This document shows positions 25,970 to 35,546 of a stretch of DNA of 64,000 nucleotides, piece by piece (the first letter of the stretch is position 1; each line of letters opens with the position of its first letter). The notes under the pieces were generated by a model that searched no databases, was not told the DNA's origin, and saw nothing but the letters and a program-made list of their open reading frames with translations. Made by a program: the position numbers and the translations under genes. Source of the stretch: Mucilaginibacter celer (GTDB taxonomy: Bacteria; Bacteroidota; Bacteroidia; Sphingobacteriales; Sphingobacteriaceae); contig NZ_CP032869.1 in the NCBI RefSeq assembly GCF_003576455.2, forward strand, positions 1 to 64,000, written 5' to 3'.

Positions 25970-26779
25970 ATGAAAAAGGTAATATTAGTAACAGGAGCAT
26001 CTTCTGGTATCGGCTTAGCCTGCGCCAACGCCCTGCACGCCGCCGGACACACGGTTTACGGCTCATCGCGCGATCTGAGCCGCATGACATCAGTAGCATT
26101 TAAACCTGTTCAGCTTGATGTTACCGACGATGCTTCGGTAAAAGCCGCCATTGATACCATTGTTAAAGCCGAAGGTAAAATTGATGTGCTGGTTAACAAT
26201 GCCGGTAACGGCGTAACCGGTCCGGCTTATGCCATGCCTGTTGAGAGCGCTAAACAACAGTTTGAAGTTAACTTTTTTGGTGTGATCCGTGTTAGCTCTG
26301 CAGTATTGCCGGGTATGATCGAAAAAGGGCAGGGCCTTATAGTAAACATCAGCTCGTTGGCCGGTTTATTCGGCTTGCCATACCAGGGTATGTACAGCGC
26401 ATCTAAATATGCTATTGAAGGCTACTCACAAAGTTTAAGGATGGAGCTACGCAACACCGGCGTTAAAGTAACCCTCCTAAACCCGGGCGACTTTAAATCA
26501 GACTTTAGCCAAAACCGCGCTAAAGTTAAATTCCCAATCAAAAACGATAAACTGGAAACCGAATACAACGCCGCCGTTGCCGCCATGGAAAAAGACGAAA
26601 GCATCGCCCCAAGCCCGGAATCGTTAGCTAAAAAGCTGGTTTCGATAGTAGGTTCGTCAAGCCCTAAACACCGTTATTTGGTTGGGCAGGTTGGGCAGAC
26701 TATTGTGCCTACGTTGAAAGCTATTTTACCGGGTGGATTGTTTGAGAAATTGATGAATGATCATTACGGGATAAAGTAA
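25970..26779 (+). CDS. Short-chain dehydrogenase/reductase
   Basis: This 269-residue classical SDR has the cofactor motif VTGASSGIGLACA (TGxxxGxG) at about 6-18, the DVTD adenine-ring motif, VLVNNAGNG, the catalytic Ser in IVNISSLAG, and the YxxxK pair in GMYSASKYAIEGYSQSLRME near 140. It should be an NAD(P)H-dependent oxidoreductase of unknown substrate. A 190-bp leader with no gene precedes it, and a bidirectional terminator follows. Confidence 0.93.
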   Translation: MKKVILVTGASSGIGLACANALHAAGHTVYGSSRDLSRMTSVAFKPVQLDVTDDASVKAAIDTIVKAEGKIDVLVNNAGNGVTGPAYAMPVESAKQQFEVNFFGVIRVSSAVLPGMIEKGQGLIVNISSLAGLFGLPYQGMYSASKYAIEGYSQSLRMELRNTGVKVTLLNPGDFKSDFSQNRAKVKFPIKNDKLETEYNAAVAAMEKDESIAPSPESLAKKLVSIVGSSSPKHRYLVGQVGQTIVPTLKAILPGGLFEKLMNDHYGIK

Positions 26780-26798
26780 AATTTGGGTATCCATATAA

Positions 26799-26832
26799 CA
26801 ATAAAGCCACTCGACATGAAGTGGCTTTATTG
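26799..26832. terminator. Bidirectional terminator between SDR and SUKH pseudogene
   Basis: CAATAAAGCCAC and GTGGCTTTATTG are a perfect 12-bp stem with T-rich and A-rich flanks. It can serve the plus-strand SDR and the minus-strand SUKH gene. Confidence 0.85.
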
Positions 26833-26842
26833 TTTAAATATT

Positions 26843-27396
26843 TTATTCAAACCATTCTCTGCCGTTATCGAGTCGAATCACCATATCCAAAAAGGAAGTT
26901 CCTATCTCAATAAAATACTCCCGTTCCATACTAATAAGGTCTGAAAGAATTATGCGATGAGTACCATCGCTTAAAAAATCGATCCCTATAAACTCGCTCG
27001 CACCGTTACTCCCAATGCCGAAAACATCAGGGAGATATTCAGTATGCCATATCCCTGGTTGTTTTCTAAAAGTTCGTCGGTCTTCCAAAATTGTACATAC
27101 TGGCTACCCATCGGGCCTTCAAATGGTTCATAGTTTTTTAGGTAGAATTTGTAATCGCCGGGGAGTTGAAAGGGGATAGCTTCTAATATACACTGTTCCA
27201 AAGATTGAGACCTTCGTTCAAATCTGTATTTATTTAATAGCAGTTCAAGTTGTTCCATTTTATCATTAGATAAGGTTTTACGCTCAATAATATCAACGCT
27301 GAACAAGCCTTTGCGTAAAACCGATTTGAATTTGTCAACGTTTAGGTAATTGAGTTCAATGAATAATAAATACAGTTTAAGGATTAATAAATCCAC
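26843..27396 (-). pseudogene. SMI1/KNR4 (SUKH) family protein, frameshifted
   Basis: Two overlapping frames together make one SUKH protein. The first (27396-26986) has IPFQLPGDYKFYLKNYEPFE and FWKTDELLENNQGYGI, then loses homology. The second frame resumes with EYLPDVFGIGSNGASEFIGI and continues to FLDMVIRLDNGREWFE (stop at 26843). The junction is at about 27035-27050 and needs a one-base change to restore a single frame. SUKH proteins bind partner toxins or other proteins, often as immunity proteins. The true start is uncertain: GTG at 27396 or ATG at 27258. A sequencing error is possible but decay is equally likely. Confidence 0.8.
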
Positions 27397-27934
27397 CTAT
27401 AGTATCGTCCTGATATACTATGTCGAAACCCCAGAGGCCCTTTCTTATTGGTAAAGTGACAGTTTTATGCCCGGCCACCAACGTGCCACAAGCATATGAT
27501 AGCTGCTTATCCAGTCCATGGTTTGTTACTACAATGGATGGTGGAAGGCATTTACCGGGACCTGTACTGCCATTATCGGTGGATATCACTGTAAAAGTCT
27601 GTTGTGTTGTTTTCTTATTGGCGCAATAGTAATTTGTTGCCATAAAAATATAGAGAGGGATTGCGGCAGAAGCGTAGCCGTAAAATGCAGAAAGCCATAA
27701 AGCGTTAAACGCCGAATAACGTGTCCAAAATAAGCGTATATGTATTACTGAGCTGACTATAGCGAAGGCTGTCCATATCTGCATGGCAGCAGACAGAGGT
27801 ATAAAAGTAAGATCAAATAATCCAATTTCAGGAAATAACGCAAACACTCCGGCAAAGAAGGCAAGAAATATAAAAAATCGTGTTCTTCGTGATAGTTTAG
27901 GTTCAATTGGAGGCCCGTAATAGTTTCTGATCAT
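27377..27934 (-). CDS. Membrane protein with C-terminal soluble domain, unknown
   Basis: This 185-residue protein has about three transmembrane helices in the first 105 residues (FFIFLAFFAGVFALFP, MQIWTAFAIVSSVIHI, ASAAIPLYIFMATNYY). An 80-residue polar domain follows with two Cys (GKCLPPS, SYACGTL), ending in GLWGFDIVYQDDTIGGF. I do not recognise a family. Its stop lies 19 bp inside the start of the following SUKH frame, so the pair is probably co-transcribed. SUKH neighbours are often immunity partners, but nothing here looks like a toxin. Confidence 0.65.
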   Translation of the reverse strand: MIRNYYGPPIEPKLSRRTRFFIFLAFFAGVFALFPEIGLFDLTFIPLSAAMQIWTAFAIVSSVIHIRLFWTRYSAFNALWLSAFYGYASAAIPLYIFMATNYYCANKKTTQQTFTVISTDNGSTGPGKCLPPSIVVTNHGLDKQLSYACGTLVAGHKTVTLPIRKGLWGFDIVYQDDTIGGFINP

Positions 27935-27981
27935 TTAAACAGAATATTAGCAATTTACATATATTGGGCAGCATAATTTTT

Positions 27982-28020
27982 AAAAGCCTCCCCGTTAGGG
28001 GAGACTTAAATGAGGCTTTT
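27982..28020. repeat. Dispersed repeat, AAAGCCTCCCC...GGGGAGACTTAAATGAGGC, copy 2
   Basis: AAAAGCCT/AGGCTTTT outer arms and CTCCCC/GGGGAG inner arms form nested stems that end at the ettA stop codon. On the minus strand GGGGAGGCTTTTAAAAATT could terminate ettA. Same family as 7654-7692 and 47432-47467. Confidence 0.7.
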
Positions 28021-29702
28021 TACGCCGTCAACTTCTTATACTTAATCCTTTTCGGCCCAACATCGCCCAGGCGTTTCTTTCTGTTTTCTTCGTAATCCGA
28101 ATAGTTTCCTTCAAAAAAGTAAACCTGCGAGTTGCCTTCAAAGGCCAGGATGTGGGTACAGATACGGTCGAGGAACCAGCGGTCGTGGCTGATCACTACG
28201 GCGCAGCCGCCAAAGTTTTCCAAAGCTTCTTCCAGCGCACGTAAGGTGTTTACGTCGATATCGTTGGTAGGCTCATCCAGCAGCAATACGTTCGATCCTT
28301 TTTTTAGCGTTATGGATAAGTGCACACGGTTACGCTCACCGCCTGACAGTACACCTACTTTTTTCTGCTGATCGGCACCGTTAAAGTTAAAGCGCGATAC
28401 ATAAGCCCTTGAGTTAAGCGGACGGTTACCTACCATAATGGTTTCCAAACCACCGGTTACGTTTTCCCAAACAGATTTATTAGGGTCAAGGTCATCATGC
28501 ATTTGATCTACATAACCCAAAGCAACGGTTTCACCAACACGGAAAGTTCCGGCATCAGGTTGATCCTGCCCGGTAATTAAACGGAACAGGGTAGTTTTAC
28601 CCGCACCGTTGGGGCCGATGATACCGACGATGCCCGCCGGAGGTAAAGAAAAGCTCAGGTTATCAAATAGTAATTTATCACCGTATGATTTGCTTACGTT
28701 ATTAGCCTCGATCACCACATTGCCCAAACGCGGGCCTGGTGGGATAAACAACTCCAGTTTTTCTTCGCGTTCTTTGGTTTCTTCGGATGCCAGTTTTTCG
28801 TAGTTGCCTAAACGGGCTTTTGATTTGGCGTGGCGGCCTTTTGGTCCCATGCGTACCCATTCCAACTCGCGCTCCAGGGTTTTCTGGCGTTTGCTTTCGC
28901 TTTTCTCTTCCTGGGCTAAACGTTTCGCTTTCTGATCTAACCATGATGAATAGTTGCCTTTCCACGGGATGCCTTCTCCACGGTCAAGTTCCAGGATCCA
29001 GCCTGCAACATTGTCAAGGAAATACCTGTCGTGCGTTACAGCTATAACGGTACCTTTATATTGCTGTAAGTGTTGCTCCAGCCAATCGATAGATTCGGCA
29101 TCTAAGTGGTTGGTAGGCTCATCCAGCAACAATACATCCGGTTCTTTCAACAACAAACGACACAAAGCCACGCGACGGCGCTCACCGCCCGATAGTACCG
29201 AAATTTTGGTATCAGGCTCAGGGCAACGCAGGGCATCCATAGCACGTTCAAGCTTGGTATCAAGTTCCCATGCGTTTACGGCGTCAATTTTATCCTGCAA
29301 TTCGCCCTGGCGGTTCATGAGTTTATCCATGGCGTCGGCATCCTCATAATATTCAGGAAGACCGAATTTCTCGTTGATCTCTTCGTACTCTTTTAATAAA
29401 GCGGTTGTTTCGGCAACGCCTTCTTCAACTATTTCGCGTACTGTTTTTTCGGGATCAAGCTCCGGCTCCTGGCTCAGGTAACCTACGGTATAGCCAGGCG
29501 AAAAAACAACCTCGCCTATATTAGTTTTATCGATACCCGCAATGATCTTTAACAGCGATGATTTACCGGAACCGTTAAGACCGATAACCCCGATTTTAGC
29601 GCCGTAAAAAAACGAGAGGTAGATGTTTTTTAATACTGTTTTTTGCGGGGGATAAATCTTACTAACCCCGGCCATTGAAAAAATTATCTTTTCGTCTGCC
29701 AT
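28020..29702 (-). CDS. ettA: Energy-dependent translational throttle protein EttA
   Basis: This 560-residue ABC-F protein has two ATPase domains and no membrane part. Walker A motifs are GLNGSGKSS near 40 and GPNGAGKTT near 362. ABC signatures are LSGGERRRVALCR and LSGGERNRVHLSI, and Walker B motifs are VLLLDEPTNHLDA and VLLLDEPTNDIDV. EttA binds the ribosomal E site and gates entry into elongation according to ATP/ADP level. The ATG is preceded by an AT-rich leader in the 525-bp region shared with clpC. Confidence 0.95.
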   Translation of the reverse strand: MADEKIIFSMAGVSKIYPPQKTVLKNIYLSFFYGAKIGVIGLNGSGKSSLLKIIAGIDKTNIGEVVFSPGYTVGYLSQEPELDPEKTVREIVEEGVAETTALLKEYEEINEKFGLPEYYEDADAMDKLMNRQGELQDKIDAVNAWELDTKLERAMDALRCPEPDTKISVLSGGERRRVALCRLLLKEPDVLLLDEPTNHLDAESIDWLEQHLQQYKGTVIAVTHDRYFLDNVAGWILELDRGEGIPWKGNYSSWLDQKAKRLAQEEKSESKRQKTLERELEWVRMGPKGRHAKSKARLGNYEKLASEETKEREEKLELFIPPGPRLGNVVIEANNVSKSYGDKLLFDNLSFSLPPAGIVGIIGPNGAGKTTLFRLITGQDQPDAGTFRVGETVALGYVDQMHDDLDPNKSVWENVTGGLETIMVGNRPLNSRAYVSRFNFNGADQQKKVGVLSGGERNRVHLSITLKKGSNVLLLDEPTNDIDVNTLRALEEALENFGGCAVVISHDRWFLDRICTHILAFEGNSQVYFFEGNYSDYEENRKKRLGDVGPKRIKYKKLTA

Positions 29703-30227
29703 TATAATTGATCAATAAATAGAAATTCAAATATGGATAAAATAGCTGGAACAGCCATAGTAACTCAATGTTTAAAGGTTAGTAATTTTTTGCGCCGAAA
29801 TGAGTTTATAGTGTTAAATTTATTTTAACCGAAGTTTAGGAACGCGTACAACTAAAGCGGGTATTTTGACGTATATAAGTTATATGACGATTATTACAGG
29901 CTAATGCCTAATTGTCATAGTTTATGACGAAATGCCCTGAAAGGTGGAAATGTTATAAAATATCCAAAAAATGTTTAAACTTTTTTAGCAATTTTATATC
30001 AAACAGGTACGTTTCGTTCGTATATTGTAAAAAAATAGCTTGTTAGCATGCTTTTCAGATAAAAACTATTGATTGATGCCAAACTTTGATACATTGCGTA
30101 TCATAACAATGTCTGTTTCTGCAAAGCTTAAAATGTTGGCAATATTGTTGATGACAGTTTAAACAGACGTTGGCGTTTTTAAAATCTAATTTAACAACAA
30201 GGGCGTTCAATAATAAGAAAGGTATAT
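29703..30227. other. 525-bp divergent intergenic region between ettA and clpC
   Basis: There is no gene here; both flanking promoters should lie in it. Visible structure: TATGACGA at 29883-29890 and 29923-29930, with an inverted TGTCATA at 29913-29919 that pairs with the second copy, and an AGGC-TAAT-GCCT mini-hairpin near 29899. AGAAAGG just before clpC (about 30217-30223) could be a ribosome binding site. Confidence 0.5.
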
Positions 30228-32762
30228 ATGGAAGCTAAATTTTCGCCGAGGGTAAAAGATGTTATTCAATATAGCAGGGAAGAGGCATTACGTCTTGGGC
30301 ATGACTATATAGGTACTGAACATCTCTTGCTTGGGCTTATCCGCGATGGGGATGGTGTAGCAATTAAATTGCTGAAGGGATTGAACGTTGATACCGCAAA
30401 ACTTCGCCGCGCCGTTGAGGATGCAGTAAAGGGAACTATTGGAACAAACGTACATATCGGCAGCATCCCGCTAACAAAACAGGCCGAGAAGGTATTGAAG
30501 ATAACTTATCTGGAAGCCAAAATATTTAAAAGCGATGTGATTGGTACAGAGCACCTGCTACTGTCAATCCTTCGCGATGAAGACAACATTGCCTCACAGA
30601 TACTGGTGCAGTTTAATGTAAACTACGAGGTATTTAAAGGCGAGGTTGAATCGCACAAAAACGATGTTACCGACGAGATGCCGGGTTCACCTACAGGCGG
30701 CGACGATGATTTTAAAGAAGAAGAATCATTCAGCCAGCCTAAAAAAGTATCCGACATTAAATCAAAAACACCGGTGCTTGATAACTTTGGCCGTGACTTA
30801 ACCCGCGCCGCCGAAGATGGTAAGCTTGACCCGATCGTAGGTCGTGAAAAAGAGATCGAAAGGGTATCACAAATTTTATCGCGCCGTAAAAAGAACAACC
30901 CTATCCTTATAGGTGAGCCGGGTGTAGGTAAATCGGCCATTGCCGAGGGCCTTGCATTACGCATTGTTCAGCGCAAAGTATCACGTGTATTGTTCAATAA
31001 GCGTGTAGTTACACTTGATTTAGCCTCGTTGGTGGCAGGTACCAAATACCGCGGCCAGTTTGAAGAGCGTATGAAGGCTGTGATGAACGAATTGGAAAAA
31101 TCACCTGATGTAATTTTATTTATCGACGAGATCCATACTATTGTAGGTGCTGGTGGTGCTTCAGGTTCGCTTGATGCTTCGAACATGTTTAAACCGGCTT
31201 TGGCGAGGGGAGAGATACAATGCATTGGCGCTACTACTTTAGATGAGTACCGTCAGTACATCGAGAAAGATGGCGCTTTAGATCGTCGTTTCCAAAAAGT
31301 AATGGTTGAGCCGGCTACCCCGTCTGAAACCGTTGAGATCCTGAACCGCATTAAGGAGAAATACGAAGAACACCACGGTGTTACCTATACTCCCGAAGCG
31401 ATCAATGCCTGCGTTAACTTAACCACCCGTTACATTACCGACAGGTTTTTACCGGACAAAGCTATCGACGCGCTTGACGAAGCTGGTTCACGCGTTCACT
31501 TAACCAATATTCACGTGCCTCAAAACATTCTGGATATTGAGCAAAAGATAGAACAGATCAAGATCGAGAAAAACAAGGTTGTTCGCAGCCAGAAATACGA
31601 AGAAGCAGCACAGCTTCGTGATACCGAGAAAAACCTTTTGGTTGAGCTTGACCAGGCTAAAGCAGTTTGGGAAGCCGAAACAAAATCAAAACGTTACACT
31701 GTAACCGAAGATAACGTTGCCGAAGTAGTATCAATGATGACCGGCATCCCTGTACAACGTGTAGGCCAGGCCGACAGCCAGAAACTGTTACACATGACAG
31801 ATACTGTTGCCGGTAAGATCATTGGTCAGGATGATGCTATCAAAAAGCTAACCCGCGCTATTCAGCGTACCCGTGCCGGTTTGAAAGATCCTAAAAAGCC
31901 AATCGGTTCGTTCATATTCTTAGGCCCTACAGGTGTTGGTAAAACCGAGCTTGCCAAAGAGCTTGCCCGTTTTATGTTTGATACCGAGGATGCCCTGATC
32001 CAGATTGACATGAGCGAATACATGGAGAAATTCGCAGTATCCCGTTTAGTAGGTGCGCCTCCGGGCTACGTAGGTTACGAAGAAGGCGGTCAGCTTACTG
32101 AAAAAGTTCGTCGTAAACCATACGCTGTTGTGTTGTTGGATGAGATCGAAAAAGCTCACCCTGATGTATTCAATATCCTGTTACAGGTATTGGATGAAGG
32201 TCAATTGACTGACTCATTAGGTCGTAAGGTTGACTTCAGGAACACCATCATTATCATGACATCGAATATCGGTGCACGCCAGTTGAAAGATTTTGGCCAG
32301 GGTGTAGGTTTCACTACCAGTGCTAAAACTTTACAGGCCGAGAACCACTCACGCGGCGTGATTGAGAATGCTCTGAAACGTGCTTTCGCTCCGGAATTCC
32401 TGAACCGTATTGATGATGTGATCGTGTTCAACTCATTGGGTAAAGAAGAGATCTTCAAGATCATCGATATCGAACTGGCAGCTTTATTTAGCCGTGTAAA
32501 CGGTTTGGGCTTTAAAATTGAGCTTACCGAAGCAGCAAAAGAGTTTATTGCCGAAAAAGGTTACGATTCGCAATTTGGTGCACGTCCGTTAAAACGTGCC
32601 ATCCAGAAATACCTGGAAGACCCAATTGCCGAAGAAATCCTGAAAGGCGAACTGGTTGACGGCGACGTGATGGTAGTTGACTTTGATAAAGAAACCAACG
32701 AGATCAAAATCACCGACCGTAAAGGCGAAAACAAAAAGCCTGAGCAGGAAGAGCAGAAATAA
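30228..32762 (+). CDS. clpC: AAA+ chaperone ClpC, regulatory subunit of Clp protease
   Basis: This 844-residue Hsp100 protein has an N-terminal double Clp-N domain (about 1-145; [20 protein letters not shown]), AAA-1 with GEPGVGKSA near 229, a UVR-like coiled middle region ([16 protein letters not shown] near 450), AAA-2 with GPTGVGKTE near 565, and a C-terminal D2 small domain. The middle UVR motif marks it as ClpC rather than ClpA or ClpB. It unfolds substrates for ClpP; ClpP is not in this window. Codon use is as narrow as in the porin, suggesting strong expression. No CtsR regulator is adjacent. A perfect terminator follows. Confidence 0.96.
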   Translation: MEAKFSPRVKDVIQYSREEALRLGHDYIGTEHLLLGLIRDGDGVAIKLLKGLNVDTAKLRRAVEDAVKGTIGTNVHIGSIPLTKQAEKVLKITYLEAKIFKSDVIGTEHLLLSILRDEDNIASQILVQFNVNYEVFKGEVESHKNDVTDEMPGSPTGGDDDFKEEESFSQPKKVSDIKSKTPVLDNFGRDLTRAAEDGKLDPIVGREKEIERVSQILSRRKKNNPILIGEPGVGKSAIAEGLALRIVQRKVSRVLFNKRVVTLDLASLVAGTKYRGQFEERMKAVMNELEKSPDVILFIDEIHTIVGAGGASGSLDASNMFKPALARGEIQCIGATTLDEYRQYIEKDGALDRRFQKVMVEPATPSETVEILNRIKEKYEEHHGVTYTPEAINACVNLTTRYITDRFLPDKAIDALDEAGSRVHLTNIHVPQNILDIEQKIEQIKIEKNKVVRSQKYEEAAQLRDTEKNLLVELDQAKAVWEAETKSKRYTVTEDNVAEVVSMMTGIPVQRVGQADSQKLLHMTDTVAGKIIGQDDAIKKLTRAIQRTRAGLKDPKKPIGSFIFLGPTGVGKTELAKELARFMFDTEDALIQIDMSEYMEKFAVSRLVGAPPGYVGYEEGGQLTEKVRRKPYAVVLLDEIEKAHPDVFNILLQVLDEGQLTDSLGRKVDFRNTIIIMTSNIGARQLKDFGQGVGFTTSAKTLQAENHSRGVIENALKRAFAPEFLNRIDDVIVFNSLGKEEIFKIIDIELAALFSRVNGLGFKIELTEAAKEFIAEKGYDSQFGARPLKRAIQKYLEDPIAEEILKGELVDGDVMVVDFDKETNEIKITDRKGENKKPEQEEQK

Positions 32763-32784
32763 TCAAGTATTTGATTGAATATAT

Positions 32785-32822
32785 AAACGCCCCGTTTCAA
32801 AAATTGAAACGGGGCGTTTTTG
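32785..32822 (+). terminator. Strong terminator after clpC
   Basis: AAACGCCCCGTTTCAA at 32785-32800 and TTGAAACGGGGCGTTT at 32804-32819 form a perfect 16-bp stem with a 3-base loop and a T tail. The T tail runs straight into a dispersed repeat. Confidence 0.92.
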
Positions 32823-33001
32823 TCTGAACCGGGATTTGGGGGGATTTTTGGGATGGGCAGGATTTTGATTTTGTCTGAACTGGAATTTGGGGGAATTAAA
32901 GAATTAACAGAATGCTAATCAAATTCGATAAATTCCTGAATTCGTTTAATTCCGGTTCAGACAATATTCTTAATTCTCACATTCTGTTAATTCTGATTCA
33001 G
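32820..33001. repeat. TTGTCTGAACCGG inverted repeats between clpC and the CarboxypepD-reg gene
   Basis: TTGTCTGAACCGGGATTT at 32820-32837 and TTGTCTGAACTGGAATTT at 32871-32888 face AATTCCGGTTCAGACAA at 32948-32964 and AATTCTGATTCAG at about 32989-33001. The cluster fills the gap between the clpC terminator and the following stop codon. Confidence 0.82.
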
Positions 33002-33002
33002 G

Positions 33003-34106
33003 CTACTTCTTCACAGGCTCATAATCGACAGGCAACAAATCAGCTACCCGGCTTCCTCCCCAATCACCCTCATATATTACCGAATGTGGGTTTGCTACAA
33101 TGCCATTGCTATCAAAAAACGCATGAGGTTCATCAAATGCAATAATAGAAGTGGCATTATCAGGCAGATCTATAGGTTTGTAAACGTTATTTGACGGATC
33201 CTGGCCCTTTTTGGTATACATCACATACAGGCAGTCTGTGCAACCTATGGCATATAATCCTTCTTTGTCAGTAAACATGAAAAACTCCGGCCGCTGCAAC
33301 GGAGTACTTATCAAACTTTGCAGGTATTTATTGTTAGGCCCGCCGCGGTAATCGGGGTTAGGTTTGCGGATAAGCCGCCGTATTACAAAGTTTTCACTAT
33401 CCAGCGTGCCTTTAATGGCCGACCGGTAAAAATGCATTGGCGAGCCGAGGTAGGCGTATTGCCGCCGTTTGCCCCATTTGCGTTTTTGCCTGGCCGAGCC
33501 TTTCATATCTTCGAAGGTTGACATGCCCTCGTAATAAAGCATTTGCATCGGGCCATTGAAATTGAAGTTGGTGAGCTTATATTTAATGCGGTACCCCAGG
33601 GCCTTATTCTCAATCTCCATAAAATCGTGCGAGGTAGCTTTTAAAACGTGGGTACTTTCGTCATAATCAAAATCAAGCACATCCGAGTTTAGTATTTTGC
33701 ATTCTTCGGCATTTGCCGAAGTGCCTAAAAACTGCCGTCTGAAAATGGCGTAGTATCTTTCCCTGTTAGGATCGGGCCTGATTTTTACCTCGTTTAGCTG
33801 GAAAGTTTTTGGTATGATGGTAATAGTACCCAGATCAACATTGGTATTATTTACCTGTACGCTGTAAGTATAGGTTTCGTAGCCTATTATAGAGATGATA
33901 AAATCGTACTTACCGGGTTTTACATTGCTGAGGGTAAAGGTGCCATCGTCGGCAGTTTTATTACCTACCTGGGCATTGTTTAAAAATACGCTGGCGTTAG
34001 GTACCGGCTTAGTATCGGTCATGTTAATAACCTTTCCGGTTATTTTAAGCTGTGCTAAGCATATGCCGGGTAAAAATAGCAATAACAAAAAGAAGTATTT
34101 AAGCAT
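33003..34106 (-). CDS. Exported CarboxypepD-reg domain protein, unknown surface role
   Basis: This 367-residue protein has a signal peptide (LLLFLPGICLAQ), then a carboxypeptidase regulatory-like beta-sandwich (about 20-100: GKVINMTDTKPVPNASVFLN, then GTFTLSNVKPGKYDFIISII). A 260-residue region with no family I recognise follows (TFQLNEVKIRPD, LDFDYDESTHVLKATSHDFM). The first domain commonly precedes TonB-dependent receptor plugs, but no barrel follows here. It is probably a periplasmic or surface protein. It is alone, between the clpC repeat region and a divergent lipoprotein gene. Confidence 0.85.
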   Translation of the reverse strand: MLKYFFLLLLFLPGICLAQLKITGKVINMTDTKPVPNASVFLNNAQVGNKTADDGTFTLSNVKPGKYDFIISIIGYETYTYSVQVNNTNVDLGTITIIPKTFQLNEVKIRPDPNRERYYAIFRRQFLGTSANAEECKILNSDVLDFDYDESTHVLKATSHDFMEIENKALGYRIKYKLTNFNFNGPMQMLYYEGMSTFEDMKGSARQKRKWGKRRQYAYLGSPMHFYRSAIKGTLDSENFVIRRLIRKPNPDYRGGPNNKYLQSLISTPLQRPEFFMFTDKEGLYAIGCTDCLYVMYTKKGQDPSNNVYKPIDLPDNATSIIAFDEPHAFFDSNGIVANPHSVIYEGDWGGSRVADLLPVDYEPVKK

Positions 34107-34241
34107 GATGATAAATTTAAACTAAATAATTAGTTAATCAAAATGCACGTAATTATCCCCGGGAAATAAAATAATTGAAATTTCGTTTAAACCTTCGAAC
34201 AAAAGTTTGTTCATACAGTTATAATAACTAACGCAATATTT

Positions 34242-34622
34242 ATGAAAAAAATCCTGACTTTAATTTGCTGCACTATAGTACTTGCTGCAACATCATGTAA
34301 AAAGGAGTATGTTACCACCGCTCCAAGCGCTACCACCATTTTTGATACCACACCGGCTTTTGTACGTGATGCCGACGATCCAAACAGGTATACCACAACT
34401 TTATCGGTGCCCGAAATTACAGACTATTACAATAATCATGGCGCTGTTTTGGTTTACCTGGAAGATAATGGCACTTTTGAGCAATTGCCGGATGTATATG
34501 GAGGAGTAAGCTACAGGTTTGTATATGAAACAGGGAAGCTGTACATCGATGCTCAGAGCTCAGATGGTTCGTTACCGGCAAAACCAAATCCATTGAAGAT
34601 TAAGATAGTATTGGTGCCGTAA
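34242..34622 (+). CDS. Small lipoprotein, unknown
   Basis: This 126-residue protein has a lipoprotein signal (MKKILTLICCTIVLAATSC; lipobox Cys at about residue 19), followed by KKEYVTTAPSA. The mature part has a conserved-looking strand pattern ending LKIKIVLVP, but I recognise no family. Similar short lipoproteins are common in Bacteroidota. It diverges from the CarboxypepD-reg gene, with 135 bp between starts. Confidence 0.8.
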   Translation: MKKILTLICCTIVLAATSCKKEYVTTAPSATTIFDTTPAFVRDADDPNRYTTTLSVPEITDYYNNHGAVLVYLEDNGTFEQLPDVYGGVSYRFVYETGKLYIDAQSSDGSLPAKPNPLKIKIVLVP

Positions 34623-34639
34623 TCCGATCTAATTTAGAC

Positions 34640-34677
34640 AAAAAAGGAGCTTTACGATATATTAAGCTCCTTTTTTG
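34640..34677. terminator. Bidirectional terminator between lipoprotein gene and fabI
   Basis: AAAAAAGGAGCTT and AAGCTCCTTTTTTG arms surround a short AT loop. The symmetry with A- and T-runs fits termination of both converging genes. Confidence 0.85.
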
Positions 34678-34697
34678 TTTATTGGATATTTTTGAGA

Positions 34698-35510
34698 TTA
34701 CTTACCCATCTGGTCAATAACCGCCTGGGTTACGCCAGTGAACGAGAAGCCTCCATCATGAAACAGGTTTTGCATAGTAACCATTTTAGTCAGATCGCTG
34801 AACAAGCTTACGCAGTAATCAGCACACTGATCTGCATCGGCATTACCAAGCGGGCTCATTTTCTCGGCGAACTCAATAAAGCCATCAAAGCCTTTTACAC
34901 CAGATCCTGCAGTGGTGCGGGTTGGTGATTGAGAAATGGTGTTAACACGCACTTTTTTAGCCATACCGTATTCGTAACCAAAGTTACGGGCAATGCTTTC
35001 TAATACAGCTTTGTTATCGGCCATATCATTATAGCCAGGGAAATAACGTTGAGCAGCGATATAGCTTAATGCTACTACCGAACCCCATTCGTTAATGGCA
35101 TCATGCTTCATGGCCGCCTGTAAAATGCGGTGAAGGCTTAATGCAGATATATCGAAACCTTTGTGGGTAAAATCGTAGTTGTTTTCGTAGTAAGGGATGT
35201 TTTTGCGCACGTTAACGCTCATACCTATCGAGTGCAGGATGAAATCAACTTTACCGCCAAAATGCTCAAGCGTTTTGGTGAACAGGTTGTTAATGTCATC
35301 GCCATTGGTAACATCGGCACCAATAACCGGCGCGTTACATTCTTCGGCCAGTTTATTGAGTTCGCCCATGCGTAAAGCGATAGGGGCGTTTGATAATACA
35401 ATTTCAGCACCTTCCTGTACGGCACGTTGTGCTACCTTCCAGGCTATTGATTGCTCATTTAGCGCACCGAAAATGATGCCTTTTTTACCTTTTAATAAAT
35501 TATAAGCCAT
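34698..35510 (-). CDS. fabI: Enoyl-[acyl-carrier-protein] reductase FabI
   Basis: This 270-residue SDR-type enzyme reduces the trans-2-enoyl-ACP in the last step of each fatty-acid elongation cycle, using NADH. Visible motifs are GKKGIIFGALNEQSIAWKVA (a FabI-type Rossmann loop without the usual GxGxxG), ILHSIGMSVNV, and the catalytic YNDMADNK (Tyr-x6-Lys) near 158-165. A TAACTTTG (-7-like) box lies on the minus strand at 35534-35541. It is a single gene between the TonB-domain gene and the lipoprotein terminator. Confidence 0.95.
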   Translation of the reverse strand: MAYNLLKGKKGIIFGALNEQSIAWKVAQRAVQEGAEIVLSNAPIALRMGELNKLAEECNAPVIGADVTNGDDINNLFTKTLEHFGGKVDFILHSIGMSVNVRKNIPYYENNYDFTHKGFDISALSLHRILQAAMKHDAINEWGSVVALSYIAAQRYFPGYNDMADNKAVLESIARNFGYEYGMAKKVRVNTISQSPTRTTAGSGVKGFDGFIEFAEKMSPLGNADADQCADYCVSLFSDLTKMVTMQNLFHDGGFSFTGVTQAVIDQMGK

Positions 35511-35546
35511 TTGTTAAGTTTTTATAATTGCAGCAAAGTTATAATT

